Assembly (NCBI GenBank): GCA_003712055.1
Contig: RHLJ01000001.1
Span: 682,001-746,000 of the forward strand
From: Balneola sp.
GTDB taxonomy: Bacteria; Bacteroidota; Rhodothermia; Balneolales; Balneolaceae
Reading direction: 5' to 3'
Length of the DNA stretch: 64,000 nucleotides
Shown: positions 8,654-18,737 of the stretch, piece by piece
Numbering within the stretch: the first letter of the stretch is position 1
How the letters are laid out: every line of letters starts with the position of its first letter
The notes under the pieces: generated by a model
The model's input: the letters and a program-made list of their open reading frames with translations, nothing else
What the model was told of the DNA's origin: nothing
Database searches by the model: none
Program-made: the position numbers and the translations under genes

Positions 8654-11002
8654 CTAGAGAGTTAGAATTTCAAAACTGTTGGTTGGTAAAGTGATAGTAA
8701 GGGTCTGATCTGAAATTGAGAAATCGTTACCGAAATGAGATTTAAGTCCTGTATAGTCATAGTCATCCCGTAATGGAACTTCGAAGGTCTGAGTGCTTCC
8801 TGCTTTATTAAATACAACTACGACCTGTTGATTGAAGTAAGCTCGGGAATAAGCGAGTTGATGTTCATCTACTTTATGGAACTTGAAATCACCATATGTA
8901 AGAGATAATGTATTGTTTCTAAGCTTTGTGAGCTGACTAAATGTATTCCTGGTTTTCAATTCGAGTTCATTCAATTCCTCGTCTTCGAATTGCATCCATC
9001 TCCTGTTATCAGGATCATTAGCGCCGGGCTGGCCAAATTCATCTGCCTGATAGGTAACAGGAATACCAGGAATGGTAAGGTTCCATGCATGGAGCATAGC
9101 TAGTCTATCGTAGGCAAAGGCCTGGGGATCACCAATTTCACGTGTCCATCCTGCCAGCTTAGCATCTTCTGACCACAATACTTCACCGCTTGTATAAGTG
9201 ATAAACCTTGCCTTATCGTGATTTCCGGAAATGTAGCCCATCAGGTTGTGATTACCGTAGTAATTAAAACTTTGCTGTAATTGAGTACTTAAGCCTTCAA
9301 AAGAATTATCCTGACCAAAAGCGTTAACGGCTGCATCATACATACCAAAATCGAACTGAGAATCCAGCATACCGGAATTGATGTAACTTGCTATCAATTC
9401 CCTGCTTCCATAGGTCTCACCTACCTGGTATACCTGCTTCCCGGTTTCCATGGTCACTTCTTCTTTGATTTTCCTGGTAAGCGTTCTCCAAAACTCTAAC
9501 TGAATATGTTTGGTGGCATCATGTCTGAATCCATCCAGATCAAATTCCTTCACCCAATAAAGAGCTGAGTCTGTCATTGTTTCGATGATCTCAGGATTGG
9601 AAAAATCAAGCGATGGCATAAATACATCAAACCAGGTAGTAAGGCGTTGCTCATCCCATAGTTCTGTATTTAACCGACCGTCAGGTAAGTATAAATCCGT
9701 CGCCCAATCAGGATTGTTTTGATAGACCGGGTGCAGTTCGTGTACATGATTTGCAACATAATCGAGAATCACATTCATGCCATTTTCATGAGCTACATCA
9801 AGAAGTTCTCTAAACTCTTCTTCCGTACCATAGCGATGATCGGTTTTGGAAGATGAAACGGGCCAGTATCCGTGATAACCCGAAAACTTGGTTTCAACAC
9901 CTCCCTTATCCCACAAGCCATAAGCTGTTTCAGGGTTTTGTGTGATGGGGGAAAGCCATAATGTGTTTACCCCTATTTTATCGAAATACCCACTTTGAAT
10001 GGTTTGTGTGATGCCGGCAAAATCTCCACCGTAGTAATTTGCTTTTGGATGGATATCTGGATCATCTACTTTCTTTGTATTCGCTTCATTTCCGTCCTTA
10101 AATCGATCAATTAGCACGAAATACATATTCCAGGTGTGATAGTCATGACGGGTAAGTTGATCTGCGCTCTGAACTACCTCTCCATTTTGAATAGGGACTA
10201 ATACATCGTTGGATATTCCATTAGAATTATATGCCCACGCCCTTAAATAGCTTCTGTCTTTTCTTACAGCTTCTTCGGGTAAGTTAACGGTAAAGAGTTC
10301 TCCGCTTCGGGTAGCATCCAGCTCTTTATTTTGCCATAGTATTACAATATCGTCCCCTTCTTGAACTCTAAGGCTGACTTCGCTTCCATCAAAAGAACTG
10401 GTAGAGAGGATGGGTTTGGCAGCGTCCTGATTTCCAACAGTTAGCAATGAGTTCCTTCCTCCAAGTCCGTTTGAAACACTATTGGGGTTAGAACTATCGA
10501 TTACTTCATTGCCATCCACAACAAATAGATATTGATAGATGCCTTTATTGATAAGCATGCTGGTTTTCCAAACATCTCCATCTTTTTCGAGTACTGTTGA
10601 AGCGGGATTCCAGTTATTCATTTCCCCTTTTAATTGAACGAGCTCGTACTGCTGTCCTTTAGGGTCAAAGACCAATTCTACTTCTTCTTTTTCAGATTTT
10701 TTTAGAAGAATAGTATACAGCTCATTATTCGCATTGATCTTGAGTACATCAATGGGGTTCTCAAGAGAACCTGAAAGCGTAACTATTCCATCATTTATCG
10801 CTCCTGCTTTTAAACCTTCAGGAGCTATGATTTCTGTTACTAATGAAGCGTCTATAAAGAAATCCTCGAGAATTAACTCTGTTTCTTCATAGCCCAGATT
10901 GATCGGGCTCGCCAGTCCTACTATTTCAGAATCAAGATTATTCTTAGGATTACATGCAAAAAGAAGGAATGTTAATAGTACAAAACCCAGGCTTTTTTTC
11001 AT
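8654..11002 (-). CDS. GH13 amylase/pullulanase-type lipoprotein with N-terminal CBM48-like module
   Basis: This is a 782-aa protein with lipobox LLFAC (C17). Residues about 25-105 form a beta-rich lead domain. An E-set/CBM48-like module follows (about 110-190), seen in VQLKGEMNNWNP and GIYQYLFVVDG. Residues about 190-270 look like another beta domain. The GH13 barrel then starts at MYFVLIDRFKDGN. Region I is ILDYVANHVHE, region II is GFRHDATKHIQ, region III is YQVGETYGSRE and region IV is YISGNHDKARF, so all three catalytic acids are kept. It starts one base after the stop of the T9SS-sorted GH13, so co-translation is likely. It should act on starch fragments at the cell envelope. Confidence 0.88.
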   Translation of the reverse strand: MKKSLGFVLLTFLLFACNPKNNLDSEIVGLASPINLGYEETELILEDFFIDASLVTEIIAPEGLKAGAINDGIVTLSGSLENPIDVLKINANNELYTILLKKSEKEEVELVFDPKGQQYELVQLKGEMNNWNPASTVLEKDGDVWKTSMLINKGIYQYLFVVDGNEVIDSSNPNSVSNGLGGRNSLLTVGNQDAAKPILSTSSFDGSEVSLRVQEGDDIVILWQNKELDATRSGELFTVNLPEEAVRKDRSYLRAWAYNSNGISNDVLVPIQNGEVVQSADQLTRHDYHTWNMYFVLIDRFKDGNEANTKKVDDPDIHPKANYYGGDFAGITQTIQSGYFDKIGVNTLWLSPITQNPETAYGLWDKGGVETKFSGYHGYWPVSSSKTDHRYGTEEEFRELLDVAHENGMNVILDYVANHVHELHPVYQNNPDWATDLYLPDGRLNTELWDEQRLTTWFDVFMPSLDFSNPEIIETMTDSALYWVKEFDLDGFRHDATKHIQLEFWRTLTRKIKEEVTMETGKQVYQVGETYGSRELIASYINSGMLDSQFDFGMYDAAVNAFGQDNSFEGLSTQLQQSFNYYGNHNLMGYISGNHDKARFITYTSGEVLWSEDAKLAGWTREIGDPQAFAYDRLAMLHAWNLTIPGIPVTYQADEFGQPGANDPDNRRWMQFEDEELNELELKTRNTFSQLTKLRNNTLSLTYGDFKFHKVDEHQLAYSRAYFNQQVVVVFNKAGSTQTFEVPLRDDYDYTGLKSHFGNDFSISDQTLTITLPTNSFEILTL

Positions 11003-11003
11003 C

Positions 11004-13919
11004 TTATTTCAACAGAGTCATTTTTTGAGTTTGAACAACATTTCCTGCCTGAAGCCTGATGAAATACATACCGCTACTTAGTGATGAAGCATTAAAAGTA
11101 ACAGTATATAATCCAGATGTTTTCACTTCGTTTACAAGTTCGGCTACTTTTCGTCCTGTAATGTCAAAAACATCTAACTGAACAGAACCAGAGCTTGCTA
11201 CATCGTACCTGATATTGGTAGATGGGTTAAAAGGATTCGGATAGTTTTGATACAACCTGAAATCTGATGGGGTATCTCCTTCTGAAAACTCTTCCTCATT
11301 AGAAGTAGACATATTGAATTGCTTGGTCGTAAAGATCTTAAACTCACCAGGTCCCAGGCTTACTTGAGATTGTCCTCCACTTACACCAATAGAAGTAGCT
11401 CCAAAAAAGTCATACCAGGTTCCATCTTGAGTGAAATCAACATCCTGAACCGTAGAGCTCACTCCGAAATTTCCGATAATTACAACATCAGAATCAGAGT
11501 GGAACATTCTTAGGTACTTAATATCACCGGAAAGGGCATAAAATGTATCGTCTGGATTAGTAAATACCGGACTACTTCTTCTTAGGTTTATAATCTCAGA
11601 CCAAGCATCGTATAAGTCCTTCCTATCACTATCTTCGTAATAATCCCATCTTACTGGTTTATTATCTGTTCTTCCGGGAGCAAAATCGGGACAGTCAGCA
11701 GAATCATTTAGGCATTGTTCACCGTTGTCGCCATATCCATAACCTAATTCTCCAAACTGCCAGATCATTTTCGGGCCAGGCAGGGTAAAAAAGAAGGCAC
11801 CGGCCAATTCTAACCGATCAAATGCCGTAGGGAAATCTCTGACATTGTAATCACCTGGATCAGTAGCACATATATCTCCTCCACTTGGAGCATTTGCGCA
11901 TGCTCCAAAACTAATATTCTTGAACATTAACCATTGCTCATCGTGACTTTCCATAAACCCAACCAGGTGCCTGTCATTAAACCCCCTTGATTCAGAAAGT
12001 ACTCCAAATAGATTTGAGCTATACCCCATTGTAGCTTCGTTATACTCATGATTGGAATTCCCCCAAAGCATCATACCTGCATTGGCCAACACTGTTTCTT
12101 CACTGTTATCCGCAAAATGTTCAAGGATTATATAGGCATCGGGATCAATGCTCCAGATATAGGAAGAATAGTCTAACCAGATGTCTACTCTGGACTGATC
12201 ATATTGCCCCCAGGCTCCAACATCATCTGGGTTATTCGTTTGAGTGAAGCCTTTACTTAAGTCAAATCGAAATCCATCAACTTTGTATTCTTCTATCCAG
12301 TATTCCATCATTCTCTTGGAATAGTACCTGGTAGATGGACTCTCATGATTCATATCATAACCCACATTAAATGGATGTCTTGCAGCAGTATTGAAGTATG
12401 GGTTCTCAGAAGTTGGGTTCCCAAATTCTCCTTCATTCCATAGTCTAACGATCGGGTTTTGACCAAATGAATGATTAAGAACTACATCCAAAATGATAGC
12501 AATTCCACGTTTATGTGCTTCATCAACAAAGCGTTTAAAGTCTTCCGGAGTACCGTAATATTTGTCCAAAGCACCATGCAAAGCAGGGTTATATCCCCAA
12601 CTCTCATTACCATCAAATTCATTAACAGGCATAAATTCGATCGCGTTAACACCAAGATTTGATATATAATCCAGAGTGTCTAATAGGGTTTTATAATTCC
12701 TCGCGGCAATGAAATCCCGAACTAACAGCTCATAAATAACTAATTCGTCGTTTGCTGGTTTTTCGAAATCAGTTACTTCCCATTGGAACTCTTCTTTGCC
12801 TGGTGTCAAAACGCCAACTAACTGGGATGTTTTACCCGTTGGGTATTCTTTTAAATTCGGGAAGGTTTCCTCGGATATGAATTGATCGTTGAATTCATCC
12901 AAAATCAGTTCTGAATAAGGATCAGTGATCCTGATTTCACCGTCTATCAAATATTGGAAACCATATTCTTCACCCGGAGTAAGTCCCGTTATTTCTTTCC
13001 AGAAGTAAATGTTATCTGCATCAATAGAATCTCTATTCATTTGAAAATCGAGGTCTACTGTCCAGTCGTTAAAATCACCAATTACGAATGCATTGTCTTT
13101 ATAAGGAGCAAAAAGTGAAAGAGTCACAGAGGTACCATCTTCTCCATAGGTTATACCATCTCTAAGGCCGTCCGGTCTTGCCATATCTACAGACTGCGGC
13201 TCACCGATAAAGGTAAATTGTGTAGAATCTGTTATTGAATCTCCGTTATCGGAAACAGCCTCAATTCGTACTACGTTGGTTCCTTCCAATAGCTCAATTC
13301 CTAAATCCTCCAGATCTGTCACGGTCAGGATTTGCAATGAAGTATCAAAATATCCTTCAAAACTACTTGCTTCCTCTCCATTAACATAAATTTTTGAGTT
13401 GGCTTCGTTAATTGGATCATCTGTTTTCCCGGCAACTGTTGCTGAAAAACCTGGTGCAGTTAGTTGAAAAATCTCATTGTTTACTGGCTGCATCTGAAAG
13501 ATGAGCGGATGTGTTATTTCCAACCAGGAATCACCAAATCCTTCCACAGCTATATCAGGATTAAGTGGATCAGCTATCCAGTTAAACGATGATCCTGAGG
13601 CATTAAGGTGCTCGTGAAATTTATACCGGTAGCCTAGTACACCGTCGTTCGTGGAAGCGCCACCCCCTACTTCGAGACGGATAGTTTTGTACCAGTAATT
13701 TTCCGGGAAATTGAGATTCATCAAGGACACCGCAGTGGGTGAAATCACACCGTCTGTGTTAGGGCCAAAATCATTGAATTCGCCTGGTAATAACACCCTT
13801 TGCACACCATCTGGTGGGTAATATCGAAATGTTACATCTACCGAATCCTGAGCTAATGCAGGTAGTGATGCTATTACAATTACTGAAAATAAAATTGCTA
13901 ATTGTTTAAGAGATCTCAT
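11004..13919 (-). CDS. Secreted T9SS-sorted GH13 amylase with CBM48-like module
   Basis: From the ATG at 13919 the protein is 971 aa. A TTG five codons upstream is less likely. The signal peptide ends around ALAQ. N-terminal beta modules cover about residues 25-240. A CBM48-like module follows (NAFVIGDFNDWTVD), then the GH13 barrel. Region I is ILDVVLNHSFGQN, region II is GFRFDLSKGFT, region III is YIILEHFADN and region IV is GFMESHDEQW. The last 85 residues are a T9SS sorting domain starting LYQNYPNPFNPSTNI and ending QKMTLLK. It should be exported by T9SS and held on the surface or released to attack starch. It follows the LacI-type gene by 11 bp. Confidence 0.9.
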   Translation of the reverse strand: MRSLKQLAILFSVIVIASLPALAQDSVDVTFRYYPPDGVQRVLLPGEFNDFGPNTDGVISPTAVSLMNLNFPENYWYKTIRLEVGGGASTNDGVLGYRYKFHEHLNASGSSFNWIADPLNPDIAVEGFGDSWLEITHPLIFQMQPVNNEIFQLTAPGFSATVAGKTDDPINEANSKIYVNGEEASSFEGYFDTSLQILTVTDLEDLGIELLEGTNVVRIEAVSDNGDSITDSTQFTFIGEPQSVDMARPDGLRDGITYGEDGTSVTLSLFAPYKDNAFVIGDFNDWTVDLDFQMNRDSIDADNIYFWKEITGLTPGEEYGFQYLIDGEIRITDPYSELILDEFNDQFISEETFPNLKEYPTGKTSQLVGVLTPGKEEFQWEVTDFEKPANDELVIYELLVRDFIAARNYKTLLDTLDYISNLGVNAIEFMPVNEFDGNESWGYNPALHGALDKYYGTPEDFKRFVDEAHKRGIAIILDVVLNHSFGQNPIVRLWNEGEFGNPTSENPYFNTAARHPFNVGYDMNHESPSTRYYSKRMMEYWIEEYKVDGFRFDLSKGFTQTNNPDDVGAWGQYDQSRVDIWLDYSSYIWSIDPDAYIILEHFADNSEETVLANAGMMLWGNSNHEYNEATMGYSSNLFGVLSESRGFNDRHLVGFMESHDEQWLMFKNISFGACANAPSGGDICATDPGDYNVRDFPTAFDRLELAGAFFFTLPGPKMIWQFGELGYGYGDNGEQCLNDSADCPDFAPGRTDNKPVRWDYYEDSDRKDLYDAWSEIINLRRSSPVFTNPDDTFYALSGDIKYLRMFHSDSDVVIIGNFGVSSTVQDVDFTQDGTWYDFFGATSIGVSGGQSQVSLGPGEFKIFTTKQFNMSTSNEEEFSEGDTPSDFRLYQNYPNPFNPSTNIRYDVASSGSVQLDVFDITGRKVAELVNEVKTSGLYTVTFNASSLSSGMYFIRLQAGNVVQTQKMTLLK

Positions 13920-13930
13920 GATGAAATTAT

Positions 13931-14920
13931 TCAAATAGTTGAAGATCGATGGATAAGTTCTGGTGAATAGATGGTTTGAGAAATGGCTTTATCTTTGTTT
14001 TTCATTCTCTCGATGAGATTTTGAGTAGCATAGAAACCCATATCTCTCATTGGCTGACGTATGGTAGATAACCCTATGTATTCTGAAAGCTCAATATCAT
14101 CATACCCTATTATGGGGATACTTTTGCCTGTATCCTTCATGGCTTTAAGGGCGCCAACTGCCTGGATATCCGAAGCACAAAAACATGCATCTGGCATATT
14201 ATCCATTGCCAGCATTTTCGTCATAGCTTCATATCCACCACGTTCTGTAAAACCATCCCGGTATGTTGAATCTCCCGAGATGACAAGTTCTTCACAAAAT
14301 TCTAAACCACGTTCTGTTAATGCTTTACTATAACCTAGCAATCTGTCTCGAATTGGTTTTGAGGACTTTAAAGCTGAAAGCATTGCTACTCTACGAAAGC
14401 CTTTATCCAGTAAGCATTTTGTAGCTCTGTAAGCACCCTGAACATTATCGACACTAACAGAATCAAATCCTTCAAAATGTTCATCAACCAGGGTAATAGG
14501 CACATTATATTTCGTAAGCTGCTTCCATTGATCATCATTTAAATGAATGGATATAAACAAGTAACCTTCGGCCCAACGGCGTTTTAAGACATGCTCAACC
14601 TGATCAAATAGATGATCATCAGCAGTTACATTAAAAATGTTGAGTTCGTAGCCTAATTCGCCAAGCTTATCCTGAATCCCCCCCAACACTTCCATAAAAA
14701 AGTAGTTTGAGATAACAGGAACCACCACCATAATGGTGTTGCTTTTTTTACTGGCTAAACCCTGTGCATAAGCTTGTGGGTGATACCCAACTTTTTCGGC
14801 AACGGCCATCACTTTTTGCCGGGTAGATTCAGATACATTACTACTATGGTTAAATACCCTGGACACAGTAGCTATGCTAACTCCGGCTTGTTCTGCAATA
14901 TCATATATAGTTGATGCCAC
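13931..14920 (-). CDS. LacI-family transcriptional regulator of the starch locus
   Basis: This is a 329-aa protein. A LacI helix-turn-helix fills residues about 4-23 (IYDIAEQAGVSIATVSRVFN). The hinge helix AQGLASKKS carries the leucine that inserts at the central CG of LacI operators. Residues about 60-329 form a periplasmic-binding-protein-like effector domain, ending in the typical DDIELSEYIGLSTIRQP stretch. It lies inside the starch gene train, between the surface-protein genes and the enzyme genes. Two copies of a CG-centred palindrome at 27289-27302 and 59921-59934 are its likely operators. The ligand is probably a maltodextrin or maltose. Whether it represses or activates is not shown by sequence, though the operator placement favours repression. 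Confidence 0.9.
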   Translation of the reverse strand: MASTIYDIAEQAGVSIATVSRVFNHSSNVSESTRQKVMAVAEKVGYHPQAYAQGLASKKSNTIMVVVPVISNYFFMEVLGGIQDKLGELGYELNIFNVTADDHLFDQVEHVLKRRWAEGYLFISIHLNDDQWKQLTKYNVPITLVDEHFEGFDSVSVDNVQGAYRATKCLLDKGFRRVAMLSALKSSKPIRDRLLGYSKALTERGLEFCEELVISGDSTYRDGFTERGGYEAMTKMLAMDNMPDACFCASDIQAVGALKAMKDTGKSIPIIGYDDIELSEYIGLSTIRQPMRDMGFYATQNLIERMKNKDKAISQTIYSPELIHRSSTI

Positions 14921-14942
14921 TGAAAATATAAAAGAGTGAATA

Positions 14943-14968
14943 CGCAGGTGTCGGTCAAGACACCTGCG
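14943..14968 (-). terminator. Strong hairpin between the 892-aa protein gene and the LacI-type gene
   Basis: CGCAGGTGTC (14943-14952) pairs perfectly with GACACCTGCG (14959-14968) around a six-base loop. On the coding (minus) strand it lies 25 bp after the upstream stop and 23 bp before the LacI-type start. What follows is TATTCACTCTTTTATATTTT, only partly T-rich. It may be a leaky terminator or a 3'-end stabiliser that lets the surface-protein genes be made in excess over regulator and enzymes. Confidence 0.6.
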
Positions 14969-14992
14969 AGAAAAGACTTATTAAGTATTTAA

Positions 14993-17671
14993 TTATTTGA
15001 TAAGTGTCATTCTCTTGTTGCTTACAAAGCTTCCAGCTTCAAGGCGATAAATGTATACACCTGAAGAAAGAGCCTGAGCATCAAAAGCAACGGTATGAAC
15101 ACCGCTGGTCATTGATCTACCATCAATGAGCGTAGCCACTCTCTGGCCTAATAGGTTGTAAACAGTAAGGTTTACATCAGCTGCATTAGGCAGGTTGAAA
15201 CTAATATTAGTAGTTGGGTTGAATGGATTCGGATAGTTTTGCTCTAATCTGAATGTAGCAACCGACTCTTCAGTTTCGTTGTTTGTAGAGATCTCAGAGT
15301 AATCTGGTGGAAGATCCCAAGGCAGATCACTTTCAGTCCAGGTAAGTTGTGGCATTGCATATGTTGCAGGCCAGCTTACATCTGGAAGGTCATCGAAATC
15401 ATCTCCATCTTCAACCACGATTGGCTGTACGTACTGGTAATATCTTCTACCAGCATCGAAGCCACCACCGTTAGCAAATAAGCTTCCAGTCTCGGAAGTA
15501 GGCTCACCATAGGCGATTCTAAATCCAATGTGGTTTAACGTTGGAAGAACAAGAGTAAGGTCTAGTTCATAAACCATATCTCCATCTTCGTCAGTAAATC
15601 TTAGTCTTTCTCTTTCTTCATCACTAGCAGTGATAAAGTTCTCGCCGTTATCACCAGGAACAGTAATGTCGTTGGTTAGGGCAAAGAAAGGAGTATCAAC
15701 AAATAGGAATACTGAATCAGACTCAGGTAGGAATGGTTGTGCAACATTTTCAGTAGCAGCACTCATGTCCACACTGAAAGTCACAGTAATTGAACCACCG
15801 TCAACATTATTAGCAGTCATTAGTGCCTGAGCAGCAACACCGTTGTATGATTCAACTCTGTTTTCTTGCTCAGTAGCATTAACAATGTTAAATGCACGGT
15901 CAGCACCACCTGTTACACCAGGCTCTTCCCAACCAGACTGATCATGAGTTATACCTGGCAAATACAAGTCACTTTCTTCGTCATCTCTGGCTGCGTCCCA
16001 TTTGATATAGTACTTGTATTTTACTTCGGCCCCATCAGCACCTGTAAATGGAATGTTTTGTCCTTCATAGTTACCAGATACATCGCTAAATGACATCTGA
16101 TTGTCTTCACTCCATCCATTAAAAGTACCACGTACAAACACGGTATCGAATGAAGCATTGAAGAATCCAAGACCTTCAAGAATACCAACGTTAACTTCGA
16201 AGTTAAGTTCGGTATTAACAATTACAGCGTTAGTTGGAGGTATACCACTAAAGAACTTCCAGAAAGTAGTAGAATCGCTACTTGGAGGAGCAATAACAGT
16301 ATTGTTACCATCTTCCCAGGTAACTGTTCCATCTTCAGCTTCCAATACAAATTTGTATTCGATGTTTCCATCAAGATTAGCAAGGGAATCTTTTTGCATT
16401 CTGTGGTATCCACCATAGAATAAATTGTCTCCTGCACCACCTAGATTTTCAAGGTAAGTTCCTGAAGAACTCCAGTCATCTGGGTTATCGAAGAAGTTAG
16501 GAGTACCACGCATTCCAACCTGATCGGTTTCAGGATCGAAATCTCCGGTTTGAACCTGTGCACCAACATTTACACGGAAGTAGATAGTTACACTATCGTC
16601 ATCAGAAGTAAATGGAGCTTCACGAGTTTCATACCACTGCATAGGTACCACAGTATCGGCTGCAGCATTCCAGGGAAGTTCGAAGTTGTTATTATCTCCG
16701 CTTTCCCATCCTTGCTCGCTTCCGTTAATTAATGGAGTACTTCCATCAACTCCGGCCCAGAATTTGTAATTGATTCCGTCACCAGCTGCCATATCGAAAC
16801 TTACTGTCCAATAGTCGCCACCATCGTTATCAGCAACCAAGTCAGTGCTGTTGTTCCAGTCGATTGTTTGTCCAAGGTATGGGTTTCCAGCACCTGTAGG
16901 ACCATAAGTTCCACCGAACACTCCTATGTAACCATCTTCCATCAGGGTATCCTGAAGCGTAGAGGTATTCACATTAAATGTAACCTGTACAATATTTGCT
17001 ACATCGGTACTGTCGAAAGGCCAGATTTGAACATCATCGTTATTTCGAGCCATTACACCAATCAGGTTGAATCTTTCGGTTGGTGCAGGAGCTCCATCAA
17101 AGTATGATTCATCTCTGTCGATTCTTAGTACAAAAGCACTATCACCAACAACAACGTCTACATTTACTCCAGAGCTTGTTTGTGCATCTTCAGGCCATTC
17201 TTCGCCATCAGCTAAGGTTACATCTGAAATTTTAACAATCATACCTTGATACTCTGAACCAGTTAATAGGTCTTCAGGAGCAATCCATACTGGTGCGGGA
17301 CGAGTTGTACCTGCACCTAAAATGATTACGGTATCTGGTAAGATTTGGATTTGATCGCTGAAAGAGTCAATCGTACCTGTGATAGATACGGTATCCCCTT
17401 GCGACCATCCTGTGAATGAAGCGTGATCCATAGCTTGAGATCCACCTACATCATCATAGAATACGTTAATCCCTGCCGTAGAATCTTGTAGAAAGAATTG
17501 TCCGTTGCTGAATCCATAGTCGGGTGTGTTGATCACACCTTCGATGGTAACGGTATCTCCTTCCATAACTCTAGCGTCACGAATTTTCGTTACATCTTGT
17601 GCCGATGCTGCTGAAGCAAATAGAAAACTAAATACTGCTAGCGACATCAACAACTTTGTAGCTTTAGTCAT
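14993..17671 (-). CDS. Multi-module T9SS-sorted surface protein, candidate starch-binding protein
   Basis: This is an 892-aa secreted protein with a signal peptide ending SAASAQ (about residue 25). Residues about 28-215 look like an OB-fold domain (VMEGDTVTIEGVINTPDYGF, FFLQDSTAGINVF). Four beta-rich modules of about 110-140 residues follow. Each opens with a VTF/VTIYFxVN-type strand and contains motifs like YKFWAG, IEYKFVLE, VRGTFNGWS or YKYYIKWD, as in CBM20/CBM48-like or SusE/SusF-like starch modules. The last 86 residues are a T9SS sorting domain (LEQNYPNPFNPTTNISF to KRMTLIK). No catalytic motif is seen. By context it may take the place of SusD/E/F in gripping starch. I do not recognise a named family. 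Confidence 0.72.
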   Translation of the reverse strand: MTKATKLLMSLAVFSFLFASAASAQDVTKIRDARVMEGDTVTIEGVINTPDYGFSNGQFFLQDSTAGINVFYDDVGGSQAMDHASFTGWSQGDTVSITGTIDSFSDQIQILPDTVIILGAGTTRPAPVWIAPEDLLTGSEYQGMIVKISDVTLADGEEWPEDAQTSSGVNVDVVVGDSAFVLRIDRDESYFDGAPAPTERFNLIGVMARNNDDVQIWPFDSTDVANIVQVTFNVNTSTLQDTLMEDGYIGVFGGTYGPTGAGNPYLGQTIDWNNSTDLVADNDGGDYWTVSFDMAAGDGINYKFWAGVDGSTPLINGSEQGWESGDNNNFELPWNAAADTVVPMQWYETREAPFTSDDDSVTIYFRVNVGAQVQTGDFDPETDQVGMRGTPNFFDNPDDWSSSGTYLENLGGAGDNLFYGGYHRMQKDSLANLDGNIEYKFVLEAEDGTVTWEDGNNTVIAPPSSDSTTFWKFFSGIPPTNAVIVNTELNFEVNVGILEGLGFFNASFDTVFVRGTFNGWSEDNQMSFSDVSGNYEGQNIPFTGADGAEVKYKYYIKWDAARDDEESDLYLPGITHDQSGWEEPGVTGGADRAFNIVNATEQENRVESYNGVAAQALMTANNVDGGSITVTFSVDMSAATENVAQPFLPESDSVFLFVDTPFFALTNDITVPGDNGENFITASDEERERLRFTDEDGDMVYELDLTLVLPTLNHIGFRIAYGEPTSETGSLFANGGGFDAGRRYYQYVQPIVVEDGDDFDDLPDVSWPATYAMPQLTWTESDLPWDLPPDYSEISTNNETEESVATFRLEQNYPNPFNPTTNISFNLPNAADVNLTVYNLLGQRVATLIDGRSMTSGVHTVAFDAQALSSGVYIYRLEAGSFVSNKRMTLIK

Positions 17672-17708
17672 GTTTAATACACCTTTTGATTAAAGGTTAT
17701 GGTTTAGG

Positions 17709-18737
17709 TTAAAAGAAAATTTGAACACTTAGTTTGTTTACATCCCCAAGGTATCGGTAACCATGGTAGGTATAATTAAAGCCAAGTTTTAGTGATTCAC
17801 TTACTTCGTATTTGAATCCAAGACCTGCGTTAAATTTCTCCGTTGCATCATCTTGACCCAAATATGGAAGGCCTCCGCGTAGTTGGATTTGATCTTTCAT
17901 CAAACCAAGTTCTCCACCTACACTTAAACTTTGAACATTATTTGTTGGATTGTTTCCATCAACTGAAAGTGTGAGCCTTAAATCCTCTGAAGTTACTGCA
18001 TCCCACGCTAATCCTACTTTAAGCATCAACGGGAGGTCAAATGAATCGGTTGATAAATTTGCATCTGGCTCATAATTCCCATCCTGAGTCTCGTCAGGAT
18101 CAGAACTAATAATAAGGTCGTTGCCCTGCATCTGAAGCTTTGATCCAAAATTTGTAATACTAACACCAAGTCTTACTCCGTAAAAGGGTGTATCGTACAT
18201 AGTCCCAACATCAAATGCGACTGTTGAAGCGGTGCTATTCGCAATTTTTTCATACACAACTTTTGCTGTTCCACCTATTGTAAATTGAGGTAGCAAATAT
18301 TGAGCATAAGAAACACCGAAAGAAACGGAATAAGCGTCAAAGGTTCTTCCTGTAAGGCCTTGAGCTTCGGCAGTGGTTTCCTCGAATTCCCCATAATTCA
18401 TTGCAAGAACATGCACTCCGGCAACCCCCGCATTTTTGGTAGGAATCGCTACTCCCAAATAAGTATGGTTGATATCAAGGTACCAGTCAGTGAATTCAAC
18501 CAATACCTCATTTCCATCAACATCAGCGAGCCCAGCCGGATTTAAGACCATGGAAGATGGATCATTTACGGTTGAAGCATATGCACTCATTGCAGATGCT
18601 CTAGCCCCTACTGGAACTCTAAGAAATTCAGCTGCCGTGGTACCAACTTTACTTAGTTGTGCCTCTACATCTGCACTTATTAGCAGACTGACAATTGAAA
18701 AAAGAAGTATCGATGTTCTTTTCATATTCATAATCAT
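17709..18737 (-). CDS. PorV/PorQ-family outer-membrane beta-barrel protein
   Basis: This is a 342-aa protein with a signal peptide, then the family hallmark TTAAEFLRVPVGARASAMS and NDPSSMVLNPAGLADVDGNEV. The rest is alternating beta strands and ends in an aromatic-rich C-terminal strand (KLSVQIFF), as in outer-membrane barrels. PorV is the T9SS part that shuttles cargo to the surface attachment complex, and PorQ/FadL-like relatives share the fold. The gene overlaps the upstream 1272-aa protein gene as ATGA, so translation is coupled. Two more ATG codons lie at 18731 and 18725. A PorV-like gene between T9SS clients suggests a dedicated escort or assembly helper for this starch system. That role is inference. 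Confidence 0.82.
   Translation of the reverse strand: MIMNMKRTSILLFSIVSLLISADVEAQLSKVGTTAAEFLRVPVGARASAMSAYASTVNDPSSMVLNPAGLADVDGNEVLVEFTDWYLDINHTYLGVAIPTKNAGVAGVHVLAMNYGEFEETTAEAQGLTGRTFDAYSVSFGVSYAQYLLPQFTIGGTAKVVYEKIANSTASTVAFDVGTMYDTPFYGVRLGVSITNFGSKLQMQGNDLIISSDPDETQDGNYEPDANLSTDSFDLPLMLKVGLAWDAVTSEDLRLTLSVDGNNPTNNVQSLSVGGELGLMKDQIQLRGGLPYLGQDDATEKFNAGLGFKYEVSESLKLGFNYTYHGYRYLGDVNKLSVQIFF

Noticed and set aside
14061-17249. Several plus-strand open frames opposite the LacI-type and 892-aa genes
   Set aside because: They mirror the coding frame of the minus-strand genes and show no domain or start signal.
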